A stretch of 64,000 nucleotides of DNA from Arcuatula senhousia (GCA_963971305.1 OZ020307.1:64601702-64665701), one strand, 5' to 3'; shown: positions 23,422-36,230, counted from the stretch's first letter. Made by a program: numbers and translations. Notes: generated from the letters alone by a model not told the origin.

Positions 23422-26400
23422 CTGAAAATACAAATATACAAGTGAATGATAAAAGTAGATTATCAGGGCATTAACTGGTTATTTTCTTGGCCTTTTTCGG
23501 AAAAAAATACCATAGAGTATTTTCGTTGGTTAATTAAAAATGACAGTTTGTGGTTTTGAATTCGTGGTTCTGAAGTTTGCAGTATGAAAAGCTATGTAAA
23601 ATCTCCTTTTCAAGGGGAATCAAATTTGGTGGATCAGCACTACCTACAAAAACCACGAACATTGATATCCCCTGGAAATGATTAAACTAGAGTAAACGAA
23701 TCAAACAGATTATTTAAGAATAAACATATTATTGCTAAATCATTCAAAAGTATTTTGTACCATTTCACCTTTAACAAGATAAACCTTTACGTATCACATT
23801 GTTAGTTTTTTTTTACAATTTGATTCTTATTGGAATTCAAATTAAATCTAATGTTTATAACAGAACTTGGTGTAATGAATATCAATCTGTTAGAGAGAGA
23901 ATATATTTTCAAGAGTAAACAGAATTAAGATTAAAGACAATTTATAGTGAATCCATGCATGGACGTTAAACTGACGTTTCTTGTCTGTAATAATAGCGAA
24001 AATATTTGCCGGTTTTCGCTGAAAGCTGGATGAATATAATCTCGCCAATCATTGCCGCCAGACTCTGTGGCAGAATGAATTGAATCATCCGTAGTAAACA
24101 ACTAGACATAAAATTACTTTCCCAAACAAATCAATTTAATAACAATGTCGTTGACAAGCTAGACAAAAAATGGTCAAAATTGCAATTTGTAGAACAATAT
24201 ACCGGAAGTTTCAGGACAAATCCGGATAATAGATTGATGAAATGTAATCATTCTCTTACAAATGCTCATATAAATATCAATGTATTCATTTTCTGTCTGA
24301 TTCTATATTTAAGCCTAGGTTTTGTGGTCGTGTTATTGGTTTGGAGTGATTTAGCGCAAAATGTGTCTGACAAATTTACTTGGTCTATTCACGGATTTAT
24401 TTTCTGTTTCACTTTTTAAAGGCTTGGTTTTGGTTCTTAAGATCATCTCATTTATTTTTTTTTACTATATATACAGTTCAAGAAATAGAGTTTTTATATG
24501 TCTGATTATATTTTGGACTCTTCAGAAACGTTTTTTACAACAGACAACGCATGATGCAGTAAATGCACGATGGCTCGGAAGGTCACTGATCAGAAACGTG
24601 ATACACTTTGGCCAAAATCTGACCAAGAAGACAATAAATATATATTTAATTGCAAATACGTTGTAAGCAACAAAAGAGAAACATATCAATCACAACATTT
24701 CTGCAGAATAAACCTTCCTGGATTATGTTTCGAAGAAAGTGTGTTCTACCAGTACACATGCCATCTGTCTTAACGTAAAATGAACGTTAAACTCGATTAA
24801 CGCTAAATTAACGTTAGTTTAACACTTACTACTTTAATGTTACAATGACGTTATTTTTATGTTAAAATGTTTATGATTAATAAAGTGTTAAAAAGTGTTT
24901 AACTCTTTAACGTTAATTTTCCTGCGAATTAAATAATGCGACGTCATATGTCTTAAAAACTTTAAATAAACAATCGAAGCTCGATTAATACTTATCTAAC
25001 ATTAATTTTACAGTTAAATGAATGTTAACAGAATTACATGTGTAATAGTTGGAGCTTTCCTTAATGTCTTTTTCTTAATTGAACTGATATGAAATAACAA
25101 ATACAACTGATCGGTTCCTCTATGCTAAATGAATTTGATTGTTTTTTTAAGCTATTAATATTTTTGTGATAGCCACAGAATGACATGCAAGATGTTAACA
25201 AAGGTACAAATCTTTAACCATCTTTTTAGCTGAAAGAATCTGTGAAAGTGACTGGTAATCAAACGAATAGTTAGTACATGAAACTGAAGGGAAAAGAGAT
25301 TAAATTTATAAACTCATTAAATTTTCCCATGTCTCAAATTGTTAGGATTTATATTGTATTATGATAAAATTGATAATCAAAATAGTGGTCACTGATTCGC
25401 TAAAATAGCAACATATATATATGGAAAAAAATGGGCATAAAATTTTGTTTTGTTCAAGTCACAAATTTGTATCAAAAATACCTGAATATTTCCTTTCTCT
25501 GTTCTTGGCAATTTCCAGATTGTATGAAAACTCTTTGCTATTATGTAGACTGTCACGTGACTCGTCAGATTTGATATGAAGATGAAGAACACATCTTTTT
25601 ATCATGCCCTTTAAACTTTTGTATCTTCGGAATGGGTCACAGTCTTTAGACCGTTCGTAATCATTTGATAACTGCTCTACAATGTGTTTGAGTCTCTTGT
25701 ATTCTTTCTGTAAGGTTTCTGCTTCTGCTGATAAGTGTTCGTTGACTTGTCTTGGATCGGATTTCGTTGCCACTTTGTTACTGCACGCTGAAACGAACAA
25801 CAAAAACATATTTTTATGTATGATAGCATTTAAAACTCTTGTAGAGAGCATTATTTACTTTCATTTTTTTAGTTCACTGTAGTTTCAACTTGCTGATCAA
25901 TTGTTGTTTAGTTGTTTTATTTGTATTTTGGTTTTGTTCTGCAGGGTTAACTGGAGTAAAGACATTTATTTTCAAATATAAAATTATATAACAACTTTTG
26001 AAAACTTGGTTATTCAAATAAACGATTAAGTTTTCTTTGTTTAAAACTCTTTGAAATTGTCATAGAAAATACAAAAATCTAAATGATGGAGTATTTCTGA
26101 TGCCTTTTATCTTTTGTCAATGCATGCTGAGCTCATTAATCAAATCTTAAGGCGTTGACTTTCATGTCAGACGAATGGATTAATTGAAGGATTATATTTT
26201 TTTTACATTTTATCCTTACTATTTGTCATTTTATACGTCGAAGCATATTTCTCAGATTCTATGTATATGAATAATTCATGAGACAAGTGATAGATTTGAA
26301 AATAACCATTAGACAAGTGAAGTCTTCACAAGAACTTGCATTAAAAGCTTGAAATTCTATACAATAGAAACATATTCTAATATTTAATATGTCAATTACA

Positions 26401-27853
26401 TAATATGTTTAATTTGAGTTCGTCTTGCTAATTGCAATGTGCGTGTAGTTAATCTATATGTAGATTTTTAATGTAAACTGGGGTCCTGAGTAAAAATCTT
26501 CATACTTTATATAAAATATGAATTTTTCAACGTCTTAGCTAACGTATTTACTTTCTGTATATTTCTGACTTTTCTTAGGTTAATTGAAATTTGAAATTTC
26601 CTTTCTTTCAATGAACCGGAAATTCCTTGATTATTCATTTCCCATGACCTGGGTATATATCTGTTAGGCCAAAAGACAAGGCCGCTCAGGATATTGACCA
26701 GGATGCCACGTTATTTTTAGTTTCCCTGGACCAAAGGTTCATGCGAGCCTTTACCATTACTGGGCGTCCGTCGTCGTCGTCGTCTGTCGTCCGTAAACAT
26801 TTTTTTCAAAAATCTTTTTCTCTGAAACTACTGAACAGAATTTAATGAAACTTGGTAAGATTGATCCTTAGGATGCCCTGCACGGGGTTAAGTTTTGATC
26901 TTGTTGATAAAAATTGACCATGGGGGCTCAGACTACTGACTTATTAATCAAAAAGTATATGAGAAAGAGAGAAAATATGATGCATCCTTCCTTCTTCAGC
27001 ATCAAAAGGTCTTCAAAAGTTACCATTGGGTCAAAGTTGTTAAATGACTCTTTATAGGGGTTATGTCCCTTTAAAATAGGGTTTTTCTCATGTTTTTGCC
27101 CTTAGGAATGAAAACTATTGCATTTTGAGAAATCTGTTGCTTGGTTAAACCTTCAGTTCATTTATACAAAAGAATAATTTGGGTCGAAGATGTCAGATGA
27201 CCCCTTTTAGGGGTTATGGCCCTTTAAAGGTAAAAATAACGTTTTTTATGCTAGTATCCCATAAAACGAAATTTTTTGCAGATAGAGAAAAACTGTTGCT
27301 TGCATAAATAATCAGAAGATGTCAGATGATTCATTATAAAGCTTATAGAAGACATCCTGACATACTTAAAGCTCAAGGACCAGGAGAGCAATCCAGGCTC
27401 CATGGGCCTCTTATTTATATAGTGCGTTTCCTTGATTATCAAGTTTAAATATCAATCTGGGATTTGATGTAAAAATCTAAGGCAATGTGGAGGCAGGTCT
27501 GTCGCAGCATGATCCATTAAAAGACTTAACTACGTCATAATAAAGAGACAACATGCTTATAATAAGTAATTTCTGGATTTATTATTATTTTTTTTTTTGC
27601 TTAATTTTTATTTTTATGGAAATAGCAAAGTGTGTAATGCATTCTTGAAGTTTTCTTAATCCTATCTGTAATTTGATCAAAATAAATCAAGTTTAAAAAC
27701 GATCGCCCCCATTTTGACCTAAATTAACAATACAAGAAATTTCTTATATATTCAAAAATATAATGTACATATCTTACCAGTGCATTTGATACGGGAAATC
27801 TCAGAGAAGCAGAGGAGAAACATTACACTGACAAAAAGGATTGACCAAGTCAT
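23219..27853 (-). CDS. Secreted two-module coiled-coil protein, copy A (3 exons)
   Basis: Joining 27778-27853, 25482-25787 and 23219-23421 gives a 194-residue ORF. Both introns are phase 1 with GT/AG ends (donors GTAAGA and GTATTT; acceptors TTTCAG and TTTTCAG). Exon 1 encodes a signal peptide (MTWSILFVSVMFLLCFSEIS), so the product should enter the secretory pathway. Exons 2 and 3 each encode charged heptad-like helix followed by a shared motif: YERSKDCDPFRRYKSLKGMIKR in part, and YNSSKQFSPITRYRMMKL, so the two modules look like an old internal duplication. Cysteines at ACSN, SKDC, IKRC and two in exon 3 could form disulfides. Across copies A to C almost all coding differences are silent. I do not recognise the family; function unknown. 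Exon 1 is inferred by splice phase and context, not from transcripts. Confidence 0.75.
24772..25035. repeat. AACGTT-rich palindromic cluster in intron 2 (A)
   Basis: Dense repeats of TTAACGTTAA-like and AACGTTAA words in degenerate order. The cluster recurs at the same intron position in units B (44070-44340) and C (53010-53280). Function unknown; it may be simple-sequence expansion. Confidence 0.6.
25482..25787 (-). CDS. Copy A exon 2
   Basis: 306 nt, phase 1 on both sides, so a symmetrical exon that can be duplicated without breaking frame. It encodes ACSNKVATKSDPRQVNEHL, then LQKEYKRLKHIVEQLSNDY, SKDCDPFRRYK and EIAKNRERKYS. The donor is GTATTT; in copies B and C it is GTTATT. Confidence 0.82.
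26715..27410 (-). mobile_element. Tandem-repeat element family 3, copy in unit A
   Basis: On the minus strand: 5' end GAGGCCCATGGAGCC, subterminal repeat CTCTCCTGGTCC, degenerate repeat units, a (GAC)n microsatellite near 26770-26795, and a decayed hairpin at the 3' end followed by CTAAAAATAA. Sits in intron 1 at the same site as copies B and C; absent from unit 0. Confidence 0.7.
27778..27853 (-). CDS. Copy A exon 1 (signal peptide)
   Basis: 76 nt from ATG to ACT-G with donor GTAAGA. It encodes 25 residues with a hydrophobic core ILFVSVMFLLCF, a good signal peptide. Its phase matches exon 2. The homologous sequence is kept in units B and C, though damaged there. Confidence 0.68.
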
Positions 27854-28149
27854 GGGGCCTGTAATATTTCTGTTTTGTTTTCTTCAGTCTTCAGGCTTAC
27901 ATACCCCTTCCCCCCGGAAACAAAGTTTGGGGTTTTAGAATCATACTGCCTGTCTGTCTATCCGTATGTCCGTTTGACGTTGCGTACAATGATGGTGCTA
28001 TGCAGCGTTACATTGAAAATGACGACCCGTATACCGAAAACGTCAATAAAGGACGTCAGATAATTACTTAATTAATTTTGAAGATTTACGAAACATATTT
28101 AAATGAACACAAGCATGAAATTTTATTTTTTTATGCTCACATATTACCA

Positions 28150-28204
28150 TGATTACATATAGCGTTGCACGGGCGTAAAACACCAACTCACTCACTCACT
28201 CACA
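28150..28204 (+). mobile_element. SINE 3'-end scrap with (CTCA)n tail
   Basis: AGCGTTGCACGGGCGTAAAA followed by CACCAACTCACTCACTCAC matches the complement of 15799-15840. Only the last 55 bases remain. Confidence 0.6.
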
Positions 28205-30985
28205 CGCTTCCAAAATTTCCATGTGCAAGTTTTCGTCAAGTGAAAATTTCCATAGCGAGTCTCTAGTCCAATACAGATATACCTAACTGATAGATATGGC
28301 ATTAATAAATAATCTTTATTTGTAAAATACACCCATATGGGTCAAAGCAAAAACAAAAAGAACTGCGATTTTTTAACAATTTAAATTCTAATTTGTTCGC
28401 ATTTGTTTTTGTCGAAATGTGTTCCCGTGTTTAAAGAATTACCTTAGTCATCAATTGTCGCTAATTCTAACGTTTTAACCTCGGATAAACATTTACTAGA
28501 TACTAGTCTTCACCCGGACCGTCCGTGAATACGGCGTTAATAATGTAAGGTTGAATCTAACAAATAATTTACACGAATTCACACTTTTAACCTGATGAAT
28601 GCACCTTTCTGACGGGACGGACTTGAAATTTCGTTCTCTTTCTCTCGAAATTTCCTCAATTTATCGAAAAATGCGGCTTTTGCAATAAGATGAAGTTTGT
28701 TTAGGTGTTTATCCTTTGCTTTTTTTCTATTTTTTATAAATAAGGCGACAATTTAGAAAAAAAGGAGTATGTGGTCAGTAGACAGGATGACTAAAAAGGT
28801 TACTTTTTATAAAACTTAATGACATTTTGTTTTACTTTTTATAGAACCGAACCAATCCCTTTGTCACGAAATTTTTTACATATAAAATTTTTTATAATTT
28901 TTGGGCAAATTTTTGGGAAAAGTCTTCACCAAATAATGTCAATTTTGCTGGGCCCGCATAAATAAAGGTCATAAAAGACGAATGTACTTGAATGAATAAT
29001 CTCAAATGTCAAAGAGAAAATACAAAACAAAAATCAAGGAAGACATACCAGAAATATTCAAGATCGCAGTAGCCCGGACTTAATTAAGGTATTTCAAAAG
29101 AAATTATATATGGGTTAAACCAGGTTTTATACCGCCAAACCAACATATATTTCTAAAATGATTTTACCCTAAAACTATAAGCAGTGATAAAATACAATTC
29201 AAGTATTTTCCTATTCTACATCAAGGACACCCCAGCAGGCGTAACATCAACAATAAGACTTTTTGCATAGTCTTCACCCGGATCGTCCGCGAATTCGGCT
29301 ATAATAATGTTAAGTTGAATCTAACCATGTAATATCTCGCTTTTTCCGAACCAGAATTGAAACTAAAGAAAATGATTTTATTTTTTTTAAATTCTTTGCA
29401 ACAGCGAAGGACCCACCAATCCAGGCATATTGTCAAACAATATTTTGTCTAATTAAACGTATCTTTAAACATATAAAGTAAACTTATCAGCATTTTAAAA
29501 GAGTTTTTCAAAATAAGATTGATATTTAACATCATTGACTGATTAGCCAGACTACATTTATTTGATAAGCTGAACCGTAAAATTTAAAGCGTCAAAACGC
29601 CACCGGCAAAACGTCGCTTTTTGCACGTGTTACAAATCCGCTACCGTTTTACATTTTATTGCATTTGAAATGATAAATTCATAAATTCTAATATGTATTT
29701 ATCATAGAAAAGCGGAATAAATGTTCTTAGTCTGGACGAACTTAATTTTTTGATGTTTTAAATGGGAATGCGTAATTAATCGTTTCAAATTAGTGAAAAT
29801 TGAAAGTGATATTTTGCATGTAAACATTTTTTTGGAATATTGATGAAATGTTCTTTCATTTCATGTAAAAAATAATTTACCCCTTTCAGTCATTTTTCAG
29901 TATCAATGCTCCAGTCTTTGTCTATGTTTCCTTTGCTACGTTATTCACAACGTTGGACATTTCGGTCATCCGGAGAAACCATCCGCTAGTACATTCAAAA
30001 TTCGCCGCACGGAAAAACGGGAAAAATGTCACAGTTGTAAATACACGACGTTCTTCCCGCCAAATCCGGGCAAAATCGGGAAAATAGTCACCGATAAAAT
30101 CGTTGTGAATCATTTCATGATTATTTGATTTGTAACGTTGGACATGGTAAATTTGTCACATTTTTGCTCAAAACTACCTATCTAATTCATATCTACGGTA
30201 CTTTTACTTTCTGAACTTTGTGAAAAACGTGAAATATAAACATTTGCATCATTTACCTACCAAAAGATATTCTCGTTGAAGCTATGCAAATAATTTGTGT
30301 TGCAAATAATAAAAATCAAAGCGCTAAAGCGTTTATAGGCAAGCGAAATATATAAGTACTGTAAAAGAATTATCCTATGTTAAAGTATAATTATTGTTCA
30401 TAATGTTTGCGAAATAATAATTTTGGTGAGCGAAGAAAGGATCGTCATGAATATGCTCTAAAAGTTAATGAACACAATTACACGCACAAGACAGGTATCG
30501 TGTGTAAACGGTATCGATTGAAACACCCCTTCGATTTAAATGCACTCGTCCCATTGATGTGTATTAATTAGGTACTGAATTAATGAATGAACAAGACCGT
30601 ATCCTTGCGTTGACCAATCAAATAAGAGAAATATTTATGCGAACCAATCAAGTAATAGATGAATACATAATTTATATTCTATCGCCTTAAACCAAATAGT
30701 TCGTCAGTAAAATGCAAAGGAATAAATAAAACTTGTGCCGATCCTATAAAATGCCAATAAAAATGGAGATTTATAAAAGTGTGTATCTTGTTAAAAATAT
30801 TGAAAGGTAATAAAGAAATTAAAGCATTTTCCAAGACTGGATGCAGGAAGATCACTCCGTCTAGACTGAAAAAAAAACGCGAAAATCATTACTACTCTAT
30901 AGACTCCATAAGGCTTCGCTGCGCTTGCCTAAAAAGTATGTCCAAAAATGATGTTGGCGCCAACACCGTGCACAACGTCTTTGTC
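28205..30985. other. Unit A-specific non-coding stretch
   Basis: No counterpart in unit B, where the sequence runs from the GTCTGTCTGTC run at 47625 straight to 47680. Two direct copies of GTCTTCACCCGGACCGTCCG (28507) and GTCTTCACCCGGATCGTCCG (29268) lie 761 bp apart, each followed by TTGAATCTAAC. A perfect palindrome GTTGGCGCCAAC is at 30953-30964. No gene seen. The dispersed 'tttcaaaagaaatt' repeat occurs at 29000-29160. Confidence 0.5.
29000..29160. repeat. Dispersed mussel-type repeat (nine occurrences in window)
   Basis: Consensus words are AATGTCCAAGAGAAAA, ACATACCGGAAAATTGAAGA, CTTGACTTGGTACAGGCATT-like and GGTGGGTTAAACCAGGTTTT. Other copies are at about 21640-21740, 33480-33620, 41270-41360, 48360-48490, 49280-49440, 49880-50010, 56780-56850 and 59030-59160. 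Several are at paralogous positions in the units, so the count is not of independent insertions. Confidence 0.65.
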
Positions 30986-31422
30986 TGTTCACATATCTCA
31001 CATGCAGAGCTCCTTCTAAACCGATAGATGCATTTTGATGTAACGTTACATGAAACAGTACATATGTAAATGTGTACATAACTTAATTTTATTGCAATTA
31101 ATAATAATATAATTGCGTATAATCATTTAGGGGATAAATGGACTTCAATTTTATATTATTTATATTTTTCGGTAAAATAAAGTTCCATCATAAGATCTGG
31201 TATCTTGGTTTCCTTTTGTAAGCTCTATCACATCAATTCTTCTTCAATACAATAGCAATACAAAATCAATTACTATTGTGAAAAAAAAATAACTTGCCGT
31301 TATGGAAAAAAAAAATACATCATTTTTCCATTAACCCGTACTTTTTGTCGTAACTGTTTAAGTGTTCGAATATAGGCTTTATATATTTGCATAATAGATG
31401 CAGGATTTTTGCAAAAAAACAC

Positions 31423-31858
31423 ATATACAACAATAAATCTTTTTCTGTGGGAAAAGGTTCTTGACTTTTATTTAGTTAATTCCCTTAACGTGAAAAGTAT
31501 TTCAAAACGAAGCAAATAAAAAATTCAATCATTTAGTTCCAGTAAATATATTATAAAAGTTTCTTAAATTCAAAGGACAAGGTACAGTAACGCCCATATT
31601 TGGCCCCCTATATGACTAAAAAATTAATAATTATTATGGAAAAAAAATATACAACAATAAATCTTTTTCTGTGGGAAAAGGTTCTTGACTCTTATTTAGT
31701 TATTTCTCTTAACGTGAAAAGAATAATAAAAAATTCAATTATTTAGTTCCAGTAAATATATTATAAAAGTTTCTAAAATTCAAAGGACAAGGTACAGTAA
31801 CGCCCGTATTTGGCCCCCTCTATGACTAAAAAATTGATAATTATTATGGAAAAAAAAT
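31423..31858. repeat. Tandem duplication of a transposon junction (224-bp period)
   Basis: ATACAACAATAAATCTTTTT through AAAAAATTAATAATTATTATGG occurs at 31423-31646 and again at 31647-31858. Each copy contains host flank plus the left end of the no-TSD element (GGACAAGGTACAGTAACGCC at 31575 and 31785). The second copy has lost about 13 bases (TTTCAAAACGAAGC area). Confidence 0.85.
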
Positions 31859-33400
31859 CCTATGCTATTTAGAAGTTCAAGTGAAGTACAAACTTGTTCT
31901 AATAAATTTAAAAGAATATCATCTGACATTGATGAAAATCAATATGCACATGGGTGCAAAAGCCGAGTTGCCGTATTTTATTAACCAAAACTTTCCTTGT
32001 CTTCATTTTAAAAACCCCTTCCAATCACGCATGAAAAATTTTGTGAATTCAACCGTCCATATACTATGTAGTTTGCAACATTATGCCAAAATTTTAATAA
32101 AATTGATTGAGAACTTTTCGAGTAATTGTCCTAAAACCATGTTTTTCTGCCGCTCTGCCCTTGATCCTTGAACAAAATTACTCAAAAATCATTAGGATTT
32201 CTCCTCTTAAAATTGGTAACAACATTACAAAGTTTCATTAAAATCTGTTGACAACTTTTTGAGTAATTGACCAGAAACTGCTTTTTTAAGTATATTTCAT
32301 ATGTTTTTCTGTCGCTGTGACATTGACCTTGAACAGATTTACCCCAAAATCAATAGGGTTCCTTTTCTTATGGTATGTAACAATATCCCAAACTTTCAAT
32401 AAAATCGGTTGAAAACTTTTTGAGTTATGGTCCGGAAACCACTAATTCAAGAAATTTTCTAACCTTTTTCTGTCACTGTGACCTTGACCTTGAACGGATT
32501 TACCCCAAAATCAATAGGGTTCCTCCTCTTATGGTATGTAACAATATCCCAAACTTTCAATAAAATCGGTTGAAAACTTTTTGAGTTATGGTCCGGAAAC
32601 CACTAATTCAAGAAATTTTCTAAGGATTTTCTGTCACTGTGACCTTGACCTTGAACGGATTTACCCCAAAATCAATAGGGTTCCTCCACTTATGGTATGT
32701 AACAATACTCCAAACTTTTAATTCAATCGGTTGACAACTTTTTGAGTTATGGTCCGGAAACCACTAATTCAAGAAATTTTCTAAGGATTTTCTGTCGCTG
32801 TGACCTTGACCTTGAACGGATTTACCCCAAAATCAATAGGGTTCCTCCTCTTATGGTATGTAACAATATCCCAAAGTTTCATTAAAATTGGTTCACAACT
32901 TTTTGAGTTATGGTCCGGAAACCAATTGTTGACGCCCGCCCGCCCGCCCGCCCAGCCGCCCGCCATCATCATCACAATAGCCGAGTTCAACTTCGTTGCA
33001 ACTCGGCTAAAAACAGGGTGTTTAAAAAAAAACAAATGTGTAAGATTTCTGTAAAATTGGCTGAAATTTGACAAATTTTAGGTCATTTTTTCAATTTTTA
33101 AATGCCTCCGCCTTCTTGACCCGGAAATTTTGTTTCTGAATTCTAAATTTCATTTTTAATAAAGTCTAGATCAGTTAAGAAATCCCTTGGTCATGTAGGC
33201 GGCGACCTTGTAAAATATCAATTTCTGCTCTAAAATCAACATTTTTATCTATAAAATTGAAAAATTTAGAATACTATTGAAAAATGAAATCATTATCATA
33301 AATTGAACCATTTTACTCAATATATTAACTGCATTTCCATAAATAACTTATGATTTATTTTTATAAATATGCCAAATATGGCTCTTATCGTACCATGTCC
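31575..33400. mobile_element. TIR element inserted between AAA and TTT without target duplication (Spy-like)
   Basis: The left end GGACAAGGTACAGTAACGCC then CATATTTGGC is an imperfect inverted copy of the right end, whose complement reads GGACATGGTACGATAAGAGC then CATATTTGGC. Units B and C keep the empty site TTCAAATTTTAAAAATTGC (48250 and 56665 areas): left flank TTCAAA plus right flank TTTTAAAAATTGC rebuild it exactly, so there was no target duplication. Insertion between AAA and TTT without duplication is the reported habit of Spy DNA transposons. No transposase ORF; non-autonomous. It contains the family 1 tandem-repeat element. Confidence 0.82.
31961..33008 (+). mobile_element. Tandem-repeat element family 1 (161-bp units, HINE-like)
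   Basis: AGCCGAGTTG (31961-31970) is complementary to CAACTCGGCT at the right end. Inside are five units with an almost constant 161-bp period (GACCTTGAAC at 32325, 32486, 32647, 32808, and a diverged first unit at 32163). A (CCCG)n run follows at 32936-32960, then a hairpin AGCCGAGTT-CAAC-TTC-GTTG-c-AACTCGGCT (32979-33008) whose last bases are CTAA. Subterminal inverted repeat, tandem core, microsatellite and 3' hairpin ending in CTRR are the hallmarks of Helentron-derived non-autonomous elements. Confidence 0.75.
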
Positions 33401-35470
33401 TTTTAAAAATTGCAGGAGTGAAGCAAATATGGGATACAGAAGTCAATTAGGCCCTTCCCATGTCAAATAGTAAATGGTAATACCAAAGTTACCGACTCAA
33501 ATGTCCAAGAGAAAAGACAAAACAAGGAAAACATACCGGAAAATTGAAGATCGCAATGGTTTTGACTTGGTACAGACAATTCAAATGATTTGGTGGGTTA
33601 ACAAGGGTTTAGTAGAGAACCGGGAATCGGGACCCTCCCTCTGTCACAAATAAAAATTTTAAAAAAGTTCCAAACAATAAATTTTGCTACGCGTTTTCTC
33701 TTTCTAAAACTTATCAGGGGCGCTCTACCCAAACAACTGAAAATGCCAAACATTATAAAAATATATAGAACATAGAAAAAGAAAACCGGAAATGCCAAAA
33801 CTGGAAACCAGGGTGTGCATAAGATCATCCTGTGTTAGGGGCTAGGGAGAAACTTGGGGTTTTTACAATTTCAAAATTTAAACGAATAATTTTTAGCTTT
33901 GATGTGTTCTTTAACACAGAAGTGTTGATTCCGGCGTAACCTGGATGAGCTGGTTCTTAATTCAGATACTTGAATGTTTCTAATAACACGCAGATATTTT
34001 TCTTTCATTTCAAGAGTTGACGTAAAATTCATTAATTTACAACTACGCTAAGGCACGTGTCCTGTGCCATTGTACAGTGGCCGAATTCGACTGTAAATGT
34101 GAGATTCCTTTGAAAATTGTTAAATAAAACACATTTTTATATTAATTAACACAATTTTCAAAAATTTATAGTGTACATATCATGTGGCACCAGAAAAAAA
34201 ATATGTAATCATCATGCAATATATCTCAATGTCATTTATAGTCCATCAGCCAGGTCCAGAAAAAAATAATTTGAGTGGATACCCCTGTAGACCGATTTTT
34301 TATTGCAGAAATCAAAAGACAAACATGTGAACTTTATTTTGCAACTTGTTATACTTTGCAAAAAGATGCGGAAACTGGTATAACAGAGGCCCCTTTAGGG
34401 GTACTATAAACTGTCAAAAAATTTCAAGCCTTATAAAACATTCTATCATACTAAGTCTACTACAATATTATTGAAAAGAAAACTTTTAACATATTAAATG
34501 TTGTCCAGACAACCAACGACAGACAAAAGTTTGTTAAAATTTTCACTCAAAGAAGTCTTAAAGGGAGATAATACAAGGAATGACTAAAATGAGGTTTTTT
34601 TTCATTTTCTTTTTTCATTTCATAAAAAAATAGGATAGCTAGGTGGAATATTTTGTGGAAAGAATCTACCTACAACATAACAAATTAAATAAAACAATTC
34701 CATTAAAATATTTGTGGTACCGGTTGAAAAGTTTCGGTATTTATGAATGTAGCCCCAGTCGCCTGAAATCTATATTTTTTTCATGTGTAAATACAAATGA
34801 TCAACATAATGTGTTTCATTATATATTTTATCAATTTTAGTTTATATATTTGACCTTTTTGAAACTATAGTATCAGACTATAAGAACTTAAGTCTTAATT
34901 GTCGTTTAAAGGTTGCCATAATTACACGTACATGTGCATTTTGGATCATTTTGCAAGGTAGCATACAACATGTATACAATAATGGCGCTGCATGTTTGAC
35001 CGTTTGTTGCGCTTAGTTACAAAAGGGATACAAAGTTACTGTTATCGAGGAAATATGCCAGCCAATTAATAAAGTTCTATATGGATCTTTTGTTTTTCAA
35101 TTTATTTGACGCTTTGTTATGATTGTTTTGCCTTTTGAAATTACTAATAGTATATTTGTAAATACTTTGAAGATCTATATTTAGCTTCTTCATTGTTGGC
35201 AGTTGTTTCCTGTACCGTCTTCTAAAGAATCTAGATTTTAACGAAATTCAAAGCAATAAGCGTACTTCTAAAACAACAAAAAAGAAACTCTCATTACAAT
35301 CGTAACTAAATATATTTTGAAAAACAGGCCTTTTTATTGTGAACTTTTTTATGCTGCTGAGCAATGTCGTAGAGTTTGGTCAATTTTTCCCCAGAAAGAA
35401 GTTAACTAAACGAAGTTGAAATCACCAAACCATTGAAGTTAGTGATTGTGCTAACCGACGAATGAATTGA

Positions 35471-36230
35471 AAGAAGCAAACAGGCACAAATAGGGCATTC
35501 GAGTGTCAAAAGTCCGAAAGGGCAACGACAAAACCGGTAAACATGAACAAGAACAGCACGAAGAAACACAAAACACAAAATCAACCGAACGGAAATCAAC
35601 AACACCAAGTCGTAACAAGAGTTAACTCGGGTGCTCCGGAAGAGTAAGCGGTTTTTGGCTGCTATAGCACATCCGTCGTGTTGCTAATTTTCAATTCAGT
35701 GTGTCAAATCTGGTAAAGGAAGACAAAACAAATTTCTAAGACAAACCAACATCTGCACTCATTTGAGATATTGTTTACGAGTGCACGGTGTCTACCGTAC
35801 AATTTCTTGAGTGAAGACAGCAACCGTGGAGCAACATAATCCTGTGTTAGCCTTTTCTGTGTCAAACGTGACGCTCTGCCAAGGAATCGATGTAATTGCC
35901 GCAAGCTCTGGAGTAACGAATCAACTGTGATACGAACACTTCATAAGCCGGAGCGGACGGAATGTTGCTACACAAAAAGGGAAAGTTGAAGTCATCACGT
36001 TTGTTATAGAGCTTTGTTGAAGTATTCCTTGAGAGTCAATTACGAGATGTATAAATCTAAATATGAAGCAGACTTCCTAAAATCCATTGTGTCCCTTATC
36101 TCAGGTTCCTGAGGATATATGAGATGGAGAAAGTCACCAAATAGTGAATTGTTCAGTGAAAGGACATTATCAATACTTGTATAACGGAACGTGAGATAAA
36201 AAGGGATGGCTAGTCTAGTTCTCCACGAGT
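35471..36230 (-). pseudogene. PLE fragment nested in the 4-kb TIR element
   Basis: 3' terminus AAGAAGCAAACAGGC, tail with AAAGGGCAACGACAAAACCG, then RT remnants on the minus strand: GRASRLTQKRLTQDYVAPRL, LSSLKKLYGRHRALV, YLTFRY then NVLSLNNSLFGDFLHLIYPQ. YIDD is disrupted (YTSIDN) and frames change, so it is dead. 5'-truncated just before LTFRY. Confidence 0.82.

Noticed and set aside
29922..30113. 63-codon minus-strand ORF in the unit A-specific stretch
   Set aside because: No domain, no paralogue in units B or C, and no splice-site context.
30953..30964. Perfect 12-bp palindrome GTTGGCGCCAAC
   Set aside because: A single palindrome of this length is expected by chance now and then in 64 kb, and no neighbouring feature gives it a role.
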